DNA of 64,000 bases, taken from Paramacrobiotus metropolitanus (taxonomy: Eukaryota > Tardigrada > Eutardigrada > Parachela > Macrobiotidae). The translations under genes were made by a program, and so were the position numbers. Positions 37,170 to 48,271 of this stretch are shown piece by piece. The notes beneath the pieces were generated by a model. It worked only from the letters and a program-made list of their open reading frames with translations, had not been told where the DNA came from and made no database searches. The DNA lies in contig NW_026570434.1 in the NCBI RefSeq assembly GCF_019649055.1, positions 62,001-126,000 of the forward strand. Reading direction: 5' to 3'. Position 1 is the first letter of the stretch. Each line of letters begins with the position of its first letter.

Positions 37170-40100
37170 AGCAATAGCACCACCAAGATGAAAAGATATC
37201 AGCAAAAAAACGAAAAAAAGTTGTAGAGACAAAATTGCAAATACTGCAGATACAATTACCGATTTTTGCAAACAAGACAAAGACCGGCAGTTTTAAGCAA
37301 CACAAGGCATTTGCAAACTAAGGCTAGGTGTGGGCGTGACCAAGCTTTGCTAAATCGTACTAGACGACCGCCGTGATTCAACAATTCTGAATTGAATATT
37401 CCTATGGTATTCCTATGATTTCTTAATTTATTAAATTATTAGATTTCTTAATTAATCAGGTCAAATAGATTATTTACATTTTTTACTACATAGAATAATA
37501 CGAGTACTTAGATTTCTTAGATTTATAAAATTACTTAAACTTTTTAGATTCTTTAATTTCTTAGGGTATTTTAATCACTTAGAGCTATCGGAGGTCTTAA
37601 ATTTTTAAGATTTTTTAGATCTCTTAGATACCGCTGATTCTTAATATTTTGTCAGCAAAAATGTATTAGTTATAAGACTGAAAGTTTTAATATTTATGTA
37701 GAGATTTTACAAAATTTTGTCTTTATAAACAAAATTTTCTTTGTATTGGGTCAAACTATTTTCTGACAGCATATTCAGAATTAGCGATACCGGTTTATCC
37801 AGAAAAAGATTCGCTCATGGCGTCACTGCAACCGCCCAAAGTTATAAAGGTGCGTAAGGGACCCCGGCAGTCTAAGTTTTTCTTCCCAGAAGAATATTGA
37901 AAAATGGTTTCTGTATCGGAAAGATGTGCTGAGAATTATCCCGAAGTCAGATTTGCTCTAAAAAATGTGCCTAGGTCGATATGGGTCGCATGTAGTCACT
38001 GTCAATATTTATCGAAAATGTCATGCAGGAGTAAGAGTTAACACAAATGTAAGAGTAGGAAACGATGCTAGGAAAGGACAAACCAAACATATAAACGAAA
38101 CACGATTAAAAGTTAAACTAAACTGAAAAAAACTAAACTAAGCTCAACTGAACTAATTAATTCAATAAGAACATAGTTAGTAATGTGTGAGTAAGATGTA
38201 CTAATTATAAGTACGTATGCGTTTAATACTAAGTAATGAAGGCAAGTCAACGATAGGTAGGTGGCGCGTCAGACGGTTTTGGTAAGCCACAGTCGTGCCG
38301 CATGCGCAGACGCTGGGTTCCGACAACAGGTTTTTCCACTGAACTGTGAGATCGTTGTGCACAGAAAACTGGAAGAACCAAAAATTGCGCGGAATATTCG
38401 GGTTTTTTACTTTTACTTTTCGACGAGTAAATGCCACTGAGAACTTTTAATTTGGATAGCATCCCGGTCAACGTTTCAACCCAAAATTCTCCTGGATTAT
38501 GATTGTGTGATGCGTAGCGTTGACGGATCTAAAGAATTACAATTGTTGATCATTCCCCTTGTAACGAATATTCTCATTTTTATGGACTAGGAACTGCGGT
38601 GTCCTCTTGTTTCATATTCTCCTTATTTTGCTGAGTGCGGCGGTGTGGTGAATTGCGGTTAAGAGTCGGATGATCTGATTGTATAGTGGCGCTTGCCTTC
38701 GTGATTGGGTTTCCGTTTCTGCAGCCGAAAAAGAAGGATCACAGCCCCAACGACCCAAGTGGACGTTTATCGGTTGCGCGACGCGTTACTGATTGCCTGC
38801 CGTAGTGTAAGTGCTTTGTCCGCTGGGGGTAAATTTAATAAATAGCTGTTACGTGCGTCTTTATCGGTAGAATGCAAGACTGAAAAACCTTCAGTTTTGC
38901 GATAAACTAGGATTTTAAGTACTACTCCAAGTTTAAGTACCACCGGTAGCCCCATTGTTCGAGGAAGGTTTCGGTAAAGTTAAGGGTCTCTTGTATTTAG
39001 CATTTACGTGTTTTTCGTCATAATAATGGGTCGAAAGTACTATTAACGTTCCGCTTATGATGAGGGCTAGTTTAACTGAAACAGTTATTTTAGGACCACT
39101 AATTTTGCTTTTGTGCAGATAGCTAACCCTTCCATACAATTCGATGCACTGCTTATGGTAAATTATTGCCGGTGGTTTATCAAAAATACGCGTTTTTTTA
39201 AAAATATAATTTATTGAAATCGCGCTTTTCCATTTTTGTATTGTTTGCGTTTTTTTCTGCGACAGTTTACGCCCGGACCGGCCCGTTTAGCTGTGGGCAG
39301 GTAGTTGTTTACTTTTAGCTATTTAGCATTACTTATTTTTTCCGTTTTGCCATAACTTCACAATAAATCACTAGTAAGTAGTAGCGTTAACAATCCGTTT
39401 AACGGATTATTACTGTTTCATAAATTTATCGTGTTTTCTGCTGAAATGTGACATGTGTCAGGAGTACGCATTTAGCAAAAAAATTTCAGTACTGAAAATA
39501 CCATTTATAGGCGTGCGATTTGGGATTATTCAGCTTGAGCTTTGTGTGAAATGTAACATGATCGGAAGCATTGGGGAATTCTGAAACGTTATTGCAGTTT
39601 GTTTCCTGATTGCAGATTCTTTGGATCTCATTGTGCCCCGATTATCAGGCCGCGCCGCACAAGCCGCAGCTGCCACAGGACGGTAATACAACCAGGCCGG
39701 GATCGAAACCGGGAGATCTCTCTCACCATACGAATGTATCACAGTGTATCCTTGATTGATGCGGTGGCTTGGTACTTTCCATAATCATAACTTTTCTGGA
39801 CTGGCGTTTGGCACATTTACTTGATCGGCATTATCTATGGGTAAGTACTGTACAGTGTTGGCAGCAGACTCGCATGGCGCACCGTGCATTGTGGCCTAAA
39901 GGATTACACTGCGAGAAGGTTATAGATTATTTTTTCTTGACGGCTTTGAAGAGTTGCTTCTTTAAGTTTGAGTTTCGCGTAGAATTGCAGCCAATATAGG
40001 CAACTGAAAAGATCCCTGCTTTGAAACAGTCACACAGCAGGAATAAATGAGAACTGAAAAATTCGACTTTTCTTTGAAACTGTTGGCATGTATACTCGTA

Positions 40101-40230
40101 TCGATTTTAGTAGTAACGACTTCTCGTTTGATCGTTTGAAATCGCGGAAATACCTCTACATATGATTAATTAATGGAGGTTGTACTATATTTACCAAAAA
40201 TCGAATTTCTTGTTACAGGATTCCGCTACT
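37170..40230. other. Palindrome-free interval within the element
   Basis: Three kilobases without a single GTCGAC palindrome, unlike both sides. The left part (37370-37630) is AT-rich with repeated AGATTTCTTA words. A small plus frame at 37904-38041 (46 codons, with SIWVACSHCQYLSKM) is possibly coding. Minus frames at 38201-38471 and 38767-39139 have no recognisable family. It could be a later insertion or unrecognised cargo. Confidence 0.4.
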
Positions 40231-40249
40231 AGTGGAGTCGACTCCTAAA

Positions 40250-42044
40250 ATGGAAGATCACCGAAGAAGATTATTAGAGGCAGTATACGTAAGTTTAGCC
40301 ACCTTTGAATAACGGATTAAATGCAAAATTTAAGTCTTAAGATTTTCCAAAATTAATTCTCAACTTATCCCATGGGCATTGACGAATTGTTTTTATATTT
40401 TCCTGTTTTGTTTGCAGGAAGTGAAGAATTCCGTTCAGTGTATGATTGGCGTTGATTGTCCGTTCCACAGCCTTGTAATTTCGCCCTGCTGTAGTGGAAT
40501 AGTGTGTCATAAATGCGCAGACGAATGGATTGCACAACAGCCCGGTGCAAATGCTGACGAGAATCATGACATCGTCTGTCGTTGTCCGAATTGCAACGTG
40601 TAATACTTATATATTTTAACAGTCTATGTAGGGTCGACCCATTTTCTAACTGTAATTTTTTCTTGTTTGCAGCGAGGGGTGGAGGCTTTCTGCAGCGCTG
40701 AGATTCACTGCCATGTCGGATCTAGTGCAGAATTTAGACACCGTCGTATCGTTGGTGTCCATGGCACCAGAGATTCCTCTTCCGGGAATGAGTTCGACTG
40801 TAATCCCGCTGAATACTTTCCGCTGCGCTTTTCCAGACAGTTTTGATGGATACGAAAACAAGGGGAAGTTTTACCTGAGCGGGAATGACCTCACGCGGCT
40901 CAATATATTCGCCACGATCACGAAAGAAGTCCCAATTTTTGGGTACTGCAGAATTCCCCAGAGCATAAATAACTTGCAGTATTTGTATCTAACATAAAGA
41001 TCTGAATATTTCTTCAGTTTTTTTGCAAAATCATCATTAATCAAGCATTTGCCGGGTTTATAGAAACTCTGACATTGACTGTGAGCTGATGGGCACTGAG
41101 CTCCATAAATACATTCGTTTTTCCATGGATATGGAAAAGGCGGTCCAGGAGTGGGCGCAGTTCTTGGCAAAACACACAGGTCGACCTACACTTGCATCTT
41201 CTGCCTTCCTCCCCCGCAGTCTACAGAAGCCGCCATCCGTCAAAGACCAGGCTTCGGTGTCGTGTTATGTTTACGACTGGATTAAACCGTTCCTTTCAAA
41301 CTCGCCGGAGGTAGAGGAATTGTTCGGTTAAGTCATAATTTGTACGACTTTCAGTCACTTTATTTGCGCATTTAACAGACGGCGAAAAGTATGCTGGACT
41401 CTGTGGGACTCTGTCGCCTCGCCACCCGTCGGCTCGACCTGTCCCTGCCGCACAAGCATTGGACAGAAACTGCCACCTGCCATTGCGTGATGTGTCTGAT
41501 TAGATCGGAAGTCCGTTCTTATTTAAACCACGCTCATAAATGGTAGTTAGTTATTATTGTGTAGATTTTTTTCCATCAGTATACAGTTTGTAATGACTGC
41601 TTTAATGCAGGTCAAAGGGGGAGTTCTATTACGTCTTGTGTACCCTCTGCGGTGAGAATATCAACTGGCTGCATATTACCACGCATATGAAGAGGATTCA
41701 CGCGGTAAGAATTAAGGAGTCGACTCCAGTTCTGGCTAATAATTCTGTTTCTGATGGAAATATTTTCTCTGCAGAAAAAGTTTTACCTGAAATGCCGAGG
41801 CTGCTTCGCTCCTTTGTCTGGACCTTTTTATAAAGGTGATGTTGCACATGCAACTGAGTGCAACGCTCGGGAGTGTCCTCTGGCTTCTGGACCGCTGGCC
41901 ACGAGGGGGCGAGTGATTCCACCGCATACAATTTTTGAAATCCCGCCACTGAACATCCCGGCGACGGACGACCTGATCGAGCTGGTGACATACGAGACTG
42001 TGAAGGATGGGAGTACTCAGCTCGTCATTTTGTGCAACACGTAG
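40250..42044 (+). CDS. RING-like multi-zinc-finger protein of the element
   Basis: Seven exons with GT..AG borders and matching phases: 40250-40288, 40418-40599, 40673-40942, 41064-41310, 41379-41542, 41611-41704, 41775-42044. The N-terminus is a RING-like Cys/His cluster (QCMIGVDC, SPCCSGIVCHKCADEW, CRCPNC). Later exons hold three more zinc-binding candidates: TCHCVMC..LNHAHKW, LCTLCGENINWLHITTHMKR and LKCRGCFAPLSG..HATEC. A RING suggests ubiquitin or SUMO ligase activity and the other fingers suggest nucleic-acid binding; both are inferred. Palindromes lie before the start (40234), in two introns (40631, 41716) and in one exon (41178). The 3' leader has another intron (42051 onward) and AATAAA near 42314 and 42347. 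Confidence 0.6.
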
Positions 42045-42349
42045 AAAAGTAAGCAAAAACATATGTTTTTCCAATTTTTCTTGTCCAACTTCACTTGATA
42101 ATTTTTAATTCGCTTGAGAATATTACGTTCTTCGTTTCCAGATGTATGCTCCTTTGGCTTTGACACGCATGCCGTCGTGACCGCTGCGACTCTGGTGTTT
42201 CTGGTTAGAATTAGCCGATCGCATTTCCTCTGCCTGGATTTGTTTAAACCCTCTTCGACGATGCTCATTTCCTACAATCATCATCTTAGCCCTATTATTT
42301 TTTGCTTCGCATCAATAAATTTGTTGTTTTTCTCCTGGCTTACTTAAAT

Positions 42350-44030
42350 AAATCAGTAATTTCGGACAGACTTCAGCAAATAATTGCGACGTTCTGATTG
42401 TTTTTTTAATTTTTTTACGAATAGTATTTTGCCGCGTCTGTTCTCGATTTGTGATAATGAAAATGCTGAACTATCGTGGAAGTTTTGTGTAGCATTCAGT
42501 GTAAGTAAACAAAGATGAGAAGTTACATTAAACTTCGACATAGAATCGGCTGCTCACAAAATATTTTACAACGTTTAGTAGTAACTTCTATAGTACACGA
42601 ATTCTTCACTAGATCTTTTTTGTAACTTTCATTTTCACGAGGGCAATGGTTTTTAGAGTATAGTTATTCTTCAAGGAATCTGCACTTTCATGAAAGAGAC
42701 ATTTATAACAAGTTCCGACTGGTAAGTTTCTAATTAAAATGTGTTGTTAGGCTGGTTATATTCTTAAATTAGGTTTATTATAAAATAATATCAGCACGGG
42801 TGGTTTCTTGTATGTACCAAAACTTTTGACATTTCCACGAGGCTACTTCAGCAGGGCTTAGTTGATTTGTTTGAATGGTTTCTAGGTTTTCTTCCCATGT
42901 CATGCGGCCTTTTCAGAAAAGTGTCAGCGAGACGAGGGTCATCAGTGGTATTCGCTATAGCAGTTTTGTCCTTGCTGCAGCGTACGCGGTGTTTAAGTTG
43001 GTGGGTTATTATTATTCTGTTATATTACAGTTTAATGATGACGAACGTTGCCCTCTATTTTTGATCTGTCTACCTCATTACATGGTCAAATGGAGCACCC
43101 CAACAAGCAGCCGTAGTAAGTCAGTTTCCGGGTACTTCTTATTTCCGGGTACTTTCCGGGCACTTCTTTAAGAAGCCAGTAAATAAAAATAAAATGATTG
43201 CACCAATTACAAATTGAGCAAAAAACGTTTGTACAACATAGCAAACGCTAAACGTTATATTTATTCTTGAAAACAGCATTCTTAAATCTAAAACGTTTAC
43301 AGCATCTGTATATCTAAAATAAAACGCTGAGTGTTGTGTTTAGCATAGAAAATAGCATAACTGCAGCATTGGCACTACAAGTAAACATTTTGTATTTACG
43401 AGCGAGAAAGTTGCGATCTAGCTTGCCAACTACGTCGCCATCTTCAGCTTGAACACAGGTGTGGCCGTCCGGCCGTTCTTCTGTCGCCGACAAGAATCTG
43501 CCACCAGTAGCGTAAACAGTCGGGACGACCATCAGAGCCTGCACGGCTGCTGGTCGCCGCGGCTCTGCTGTGCCACGCAGTTTTATCCTTTGTTTTGAAC
43601 ATTATCGTTCTTCTCAATTTTCGCCAAGTTTGTCACCGTTTATAGTTGCGGTAGTTTATCGACATGGGTAATTGCGAAATAGCCTAATACTAGTACTAAT
43701 ACTAGTGAAAGCAGTTTATTTGCTTACAACACCCGTTTTGCGCTACTTCACTGTGTACTTACTGCACTTCTACTACATAGTATGCAAAGTAGTAAATTTT
43801 GCTCAACGGCAGTATAACTTCAACGACTGCTGAACATGTAGTGTAATTGTAAGCAGAACATAACAGAGCAAAGCAGATTATACTCCGAAATATAAGATTG
43901 CAAGTAGAAAAATTAGCTAATCTGTCTACATTACATTCTGCTGCTCGTGATCTTGGTGGCAGGCAAAGAGTCTTCAAGTTCGTGCAATTCTAGTGGCGAT
44001 TCAGTATTGTACATTTTCATTTTCATACGC
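42350..44030. other. Spacer between the large element and the retrotransposon
   Basis: No recognised gene. A short tandem of TTCCGGGTACTT-like units occurs at 43124-43166. The right end of the large element probably lies in the first few hundred bases, but I saw no terminal repeat. Confidence 0.4.
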
Positions 44031-47000
44031 ATGTATGTGTGTATGAATGAATGAATGAATTTATTTTCCCCAGGACACATAGTCTGGAAGAGACATCATT
44101 GTCATGATGTCGCGGGTTAGAAACAATAGAATAATAAAAGTAATGAAAAATAAATAAAAATTTGTATTAGGTAAAACATTGGAATCGTTCAGCTAAAGTT
44201 CGGCAGTAATCGTAGCGTGCCGTTGTATACATCACGAGCGTCCTTAAGGACAAAATATATAAGTTTGGTGATCCAGAACAACAACTTTTATCATCGTCAA
44301 TAATAAACACATTCTGTCTTAGGATATTAAAAAATGAGTCCTTCAGTGTCATCCATTCCGGTTTCAGGGTTTCAATATGTGACCAAATTAGTTGACGACG
44401 AGGTTCAAAAGCCGGGCACAGGAACAGACTGTGATCCTCCGTATCCACCGCCTCGCAACCAGGGCACAATCGTTCGTCGTGTATGGTCCCATCCCAACGT
44501 CCAGTTTCTATCCGAAAATGATGTCCCGAAGTAAACAACGCGAAAAGGGCCCTCAAAAGATACGTAGGGAGAGGTAGCAGCGTTACATTGAACGGCATAG
44601 TTGGGTGTACCTGTAACAAAAAAAAACGACCGCTTCGAGCGGCGTTAGCTCGCACTCGCTCTTTTAAAGCTTCCTGAAATTTTCCTTCAATCAGTGACAT
44701 AATTTTTGTGACGTTTCGTGTGACGTTTGTAACGTTTCTTAGTTCTTCTAACAGAATATCTTGTGATTTCCAAGAAAAATTAATTACTTCTGCTAGATAT
44801 TTTAACGCTCGGCGTAACCAGGTTTTTTTCCTTTTGACTGCGTTGTTTATGCTATCAATTAGTGCTGCCTTTAAAAGTGAGCCGTTCGAAAAGCGCAGAA
44901 GTTTTTTAATAAACGTTAACTGCATTTTGATCGCACGAAAGTGCAGTGGGAAAGATCCAGTGAGGTAGTACAACGCATCGTGAGGGGCGTTCGACATCAA
45001 TTTGACCTTTCCAAGATTTAAGGCGAAACTTGTTGACAGATGGGTCTGGCCCAATCAACTCGGAGCCGAAACAGCTAATACCTCCAACCGTTGCTTCAAA
45101 ATCGTTTCTGCCGTTGGAAAACCGTAACCTGGTCGTATGTTTATACTTTATCAGTTGTTGCTTCATTCTGAAATAAGCCTTTTCACAGCTTCTCAGTCGA
45201 TGTGCGGCCATTTTACTCAAACACAAATTTTCGTTAATGACAAGGCCCAAGTATTTGAACTCCTTAACCTGTTCGACCTGCTGTCCCGATACGTTAAGCT
45301 TTAGTATAAACTCACAGCGTTCAGCACCTTTAACTACCATGGTAAACGACTTATTGATGTTTAAAGTTAAGTCGAAATCGGCAGAAAACTGAGCAACTCG
45401 ATCAGCTGGTATCTGCAATTCCAACTGGCATCGGGAAATTAAAACGATGTCGTCCGCATATTTTAACAACAATATCTGCACACTTCCGATTCATATAAGA
45501 GTGATTCGGTTTCTTGCAACATAAATCGAAATCGCATCGAGATATATGATAAAAGAATCGCAGAAAGAGGATTTCCCTGCCGTACGCCGCTACGTACTCA
45601 GTGCGTATGTAGCTGACATTTTACCGCCCCATTTGATGCGGTTGGCACCGCCTTCGAACATTGCCACCAGAAACTTCCGCAGCTAAGGTGATATGCCTGA
45701 TTTTTGGAGGATTTGAAAAAGTTTATCATGGTTTACCGTGCCACATGCAGACGAATAATCAAGGAATGCGACATGAACCTCATTTCCTTGTACCAACTGC
45801 GTTTCACATATTGTGCGCAAAAACCAAGCATGGTCCGTTGATCCTCTTCCTTTTCGATAGCCTCCCGGATCTTCATTGATATTTGACCATTGGTTAACTC
45901 TTTCCGCAAGAATCATTGAAAGAATTCGCATAGGCAGTACTTCGACTACCACTGGTCGGCAGTTTTCAGCGCATACGGGTTTATCAGGTTTTGGTATCGG
46001 AGACATAGTTCCTGTTAGCCAAGACGGTGGGATCGTTGCATTATTATAGATTGTGTTAAAGTATGAACATAACACATGCAAAAATTTTTCATTTCTCATC
46101 AGCTGCTTAAAACATTCCGTTTATAAATGATATTCGCCGCTTGAAGACGTATCTGATAACCGCGATAGCGCATTCAGGATTTCGTTAGTGCTAATTTGGT
46201 CATCAAGAACTGGAAGCGAGGGAAGAGCGTCGTATGTTATCGCATAAGGAAGGTTACGCGGTTTCGGTAGGTTGGAGAAGAAAGCGAACAGCTGATTCAT
46301 CTCGATTAAATCTGCTGGTGTAGTGCTATCCGTATTGAACGATTTAAAAAAGTCCAAAAATTCTCAGCGTTCGAGTTCCGAAGCGATTCAGCTTCCTGCC
46401 ATACTTGGCGGTGAGATGCACGGTTTTTATTTCGTAATTTTTCTTGGTAGTTTTTCCGAATTGTGCAAAATGCTTCCATCAAAGATTTTTTCGTGCTTTC
46501 ATCTTTTGTTGCATTCGTTTCTTTCCATAACCGGTTTTTTTCTTGTCGTAGTGCTGTTATTTCTTTGCATTGATTGTGCGCGTCTGATTGCGACGTGTGA
46601 CCTTTTTCACTGATACCGTAATCTTGTAGTCTGTGTGCTACGATGGTGACAATGCGATACACATAACAGCTACTGTCAACCATTCTTCGCTCCTGTTTGC
46701 AAAAACTTCTTCCACGATTGTGTTCAGTAGTGTGCCGATAACGGGATATTGTGTTCGAGACGTTGCTGTTATTTGTTTTCTCTTCTGTATTCTTTTTTGT
46801 TTCGCAGATTTTGGAAGGCGTAGGCAAACCAGAAGAGGTTGGTGATCCGAAAAGTTATCCTCTGATACGAAAAAACTTTCAGAAACCAAAACGGGCTTTT
46901 GCTGTACTAACATGTAATCTACAACCGACATTCCGCAGTAGTTATGACAAGTGTATAGTTAGAGGGAAACTCTTTACCGCAAGCTCTCAGCCCATTTATT

Positions 47001-47805
47001 GGAGTCAGCAAAAAAGTACTGCACAATCGAATAATATCTTTACCTCGAGTATTACACTGATCATCTATATTTAAGATTTACCAAATCGATTTTTCCAGTT
47101 TCAAATACGTTGTTCACTTCTGATAGCGTCGGACATTTTTTTCCAATTCTACCGTTGAAAAAACGCTACATCGCTACATATCAAAAGGATTTGGTTTTCA
47201 TTTATCTGTGTTACCATTTCACCAAGGACGTCGAAATATACAGTACTGTCAGGTTGAAGACAGGAATTATTAGGCGGAATGTAAACTGCAATTAAACTGA
47301 TCTCAGTGTTTAAGAACGGGATACCAATAATTACGTTAAGTATGTCATCGTGGTCTGCAGTACAAATTTTGAGGGCTACCGTTAGCGGTTCTCTTACAAA
47401 CACCTCAATCCCACCACCACTGTATGATACTCTGCTCTTACTTATTGATCTAAAACCACCAATTCGCAGAACTGGTTCATGTTTTTTCGTACGGGTTTCG
47501 ACTAATACGATAATATCCATTTTCATAATAACTGACATGAATTCTTTGTAAAAAGTTTCGTAATTCACATTTAGGTAGATAACCCGTAAAGGATAGGATA
47601 CGCAGTTCTGTATCATTCCCGCGTTTACAGTTATATCCTGTGACTTTTCAGGTAGTGCGGCAATCAAATCGTCCTTGCCGGTACTCTGAACTGGAACGCT
47701 AGCATTACCGGTTTGGTCGTTAAGGTGCTCTATACTTGACTCTATACTGTATCTGTATGTGTGCCTTTCCACACGGCCTGCCAAAAACCTTGCGGAAAGG
47801 AGCAC
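44030..47805 (-). mobile_element. Decayed non-LTR retrotransposon
   Basis: Reading from high to low coordinates: an AP-type endonuclease (IIVLVETRTKKH..SGGGIEVFV, LNTEISLIAVYIPPN, SDHQPLLVCL); a linker; reverse-transcriptase blocks (PIPKPDKP..CRPVV, DYSSACGTVNHDKLF, LLLKYADDIVLIS, FKYLGLVINENL); then a C-terminal zinc-ribbon type motif (CPGCEAVDTEDHSLFLCP). It ends in a TTCA-type tandem tail (44044-44060), typical of several LINE clades. Stops and frameshifts split the protein into at least six frames, so it is inactive. The clade was not assigned. Confidence 0.8.
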
Positions 47806-48271
47806 TGATGAGGGTTGGCACAGACGGACGTTAGTTATTGACGTTACTATTAACTTGACCCACAGGTCTCTGTATGCATGTGATCTAAATTCACAGACTA
47901 TTCGGGCAAAGCAATGATCGCAACGGCATCATAGACTATAGCCACCGGGATAGCGGTATGCGGTAAATAAATTTACTTCAAGTCAACCCAGGAGCCAGAC
48001 TAATAACAGACCGCAAATATCGAACGCACAGACGATAAACAGACGAATAGGTTATCTAATAATTTCGGTCAGTAGTTACGGGTATTTATGGTATGTTTAT
48101 GGTATTAGCTGCGGGCCGGCTGAACGGTACCCGTACATATTTGTGCGTTTTTCTATACGTACTGTAAACCAATACCTGTCGTTGTCGGCAGCTTGTTCAA
48201 CGTATTCAACGCCGATTAATCCTACAGATAAACAACGGTAGACAACCGCTATAATTTTATTTATACAAGCT
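47806..48271. other. 5' flank of the retrotransposon
   Basis: Possibly the leader of the retrotransposon. No ORF1 was recognised. Low-complexity AT- and GTA-rich text with no other feature. Confidence 0.3.

Larger units (their letters stand above)
31118..41727. repeat. Array of dispersed GTCGAC-core palindromes
   Basis: GGAGTCGACTCC at 31118, 31979, 32644, 33208, 34027, 40234 and 41716 (33144 has one mismatch). GGGTCGACCC at 34610, 35021, 36025, 36522, 37160 and 40631. AGGTCGACCT at 31623, 32304, 35475, 36940 and 41178 (35846 is TGGTCGACCT). GGTGTCGACACC at 34340. Spacing is mostly 180-550 bp except for one 3.1-kb gap. Sites fall in exons, introns, a 3' UTR and a 5' leader. By eye only about four other GTCGAC cores exist in the remaining 53 kb, none with comparable palindromic extension. 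Confidence 0.85.
31105..42350. mobile_element. Large multi-gene DNA-transposon-like element with dispersed palindromes
   Basis: Bounds are set by the outermost gene ends and palindromes, not by proven termini. Contents: a BEN-domain gene (minus), a divergently transcribed transposase (plus), an acidic-protein gene (minus), a roughly 3-kb stretch without palindromes (37.2-40.2 kb), and a RING/zinc-finger gene (plus). GTCGAC-centred palindromes occur throughout the rest. Transposases of the tnp2/CMC type are sometimes carried in elements with accessory genes, which supports a single unit. Terminal inverted repeats and target duplications were searched for by eye and not found, so the exact ends and mobility are unproven. 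Confidence 0.6.

Noticed and set aside
39680-39745. tRNA-like 3' half on the minus strand (GGTTTCGATCC box B-like text)
   Set aside because: No matching box A, no acceptor stem and a mismatched T stem. At most a tRNA-derived remnant.
41427-41440. GGCTCGACCT as another array member
   Set aside because: Not a palindrome and lacks the GTCGAC core.
43950-44165. Possible host 3' UTR with an ATGA repeat
   Set aside because: The tandem directly follows the retrotransposon's last reading frame and is best explained as its 3' tail.
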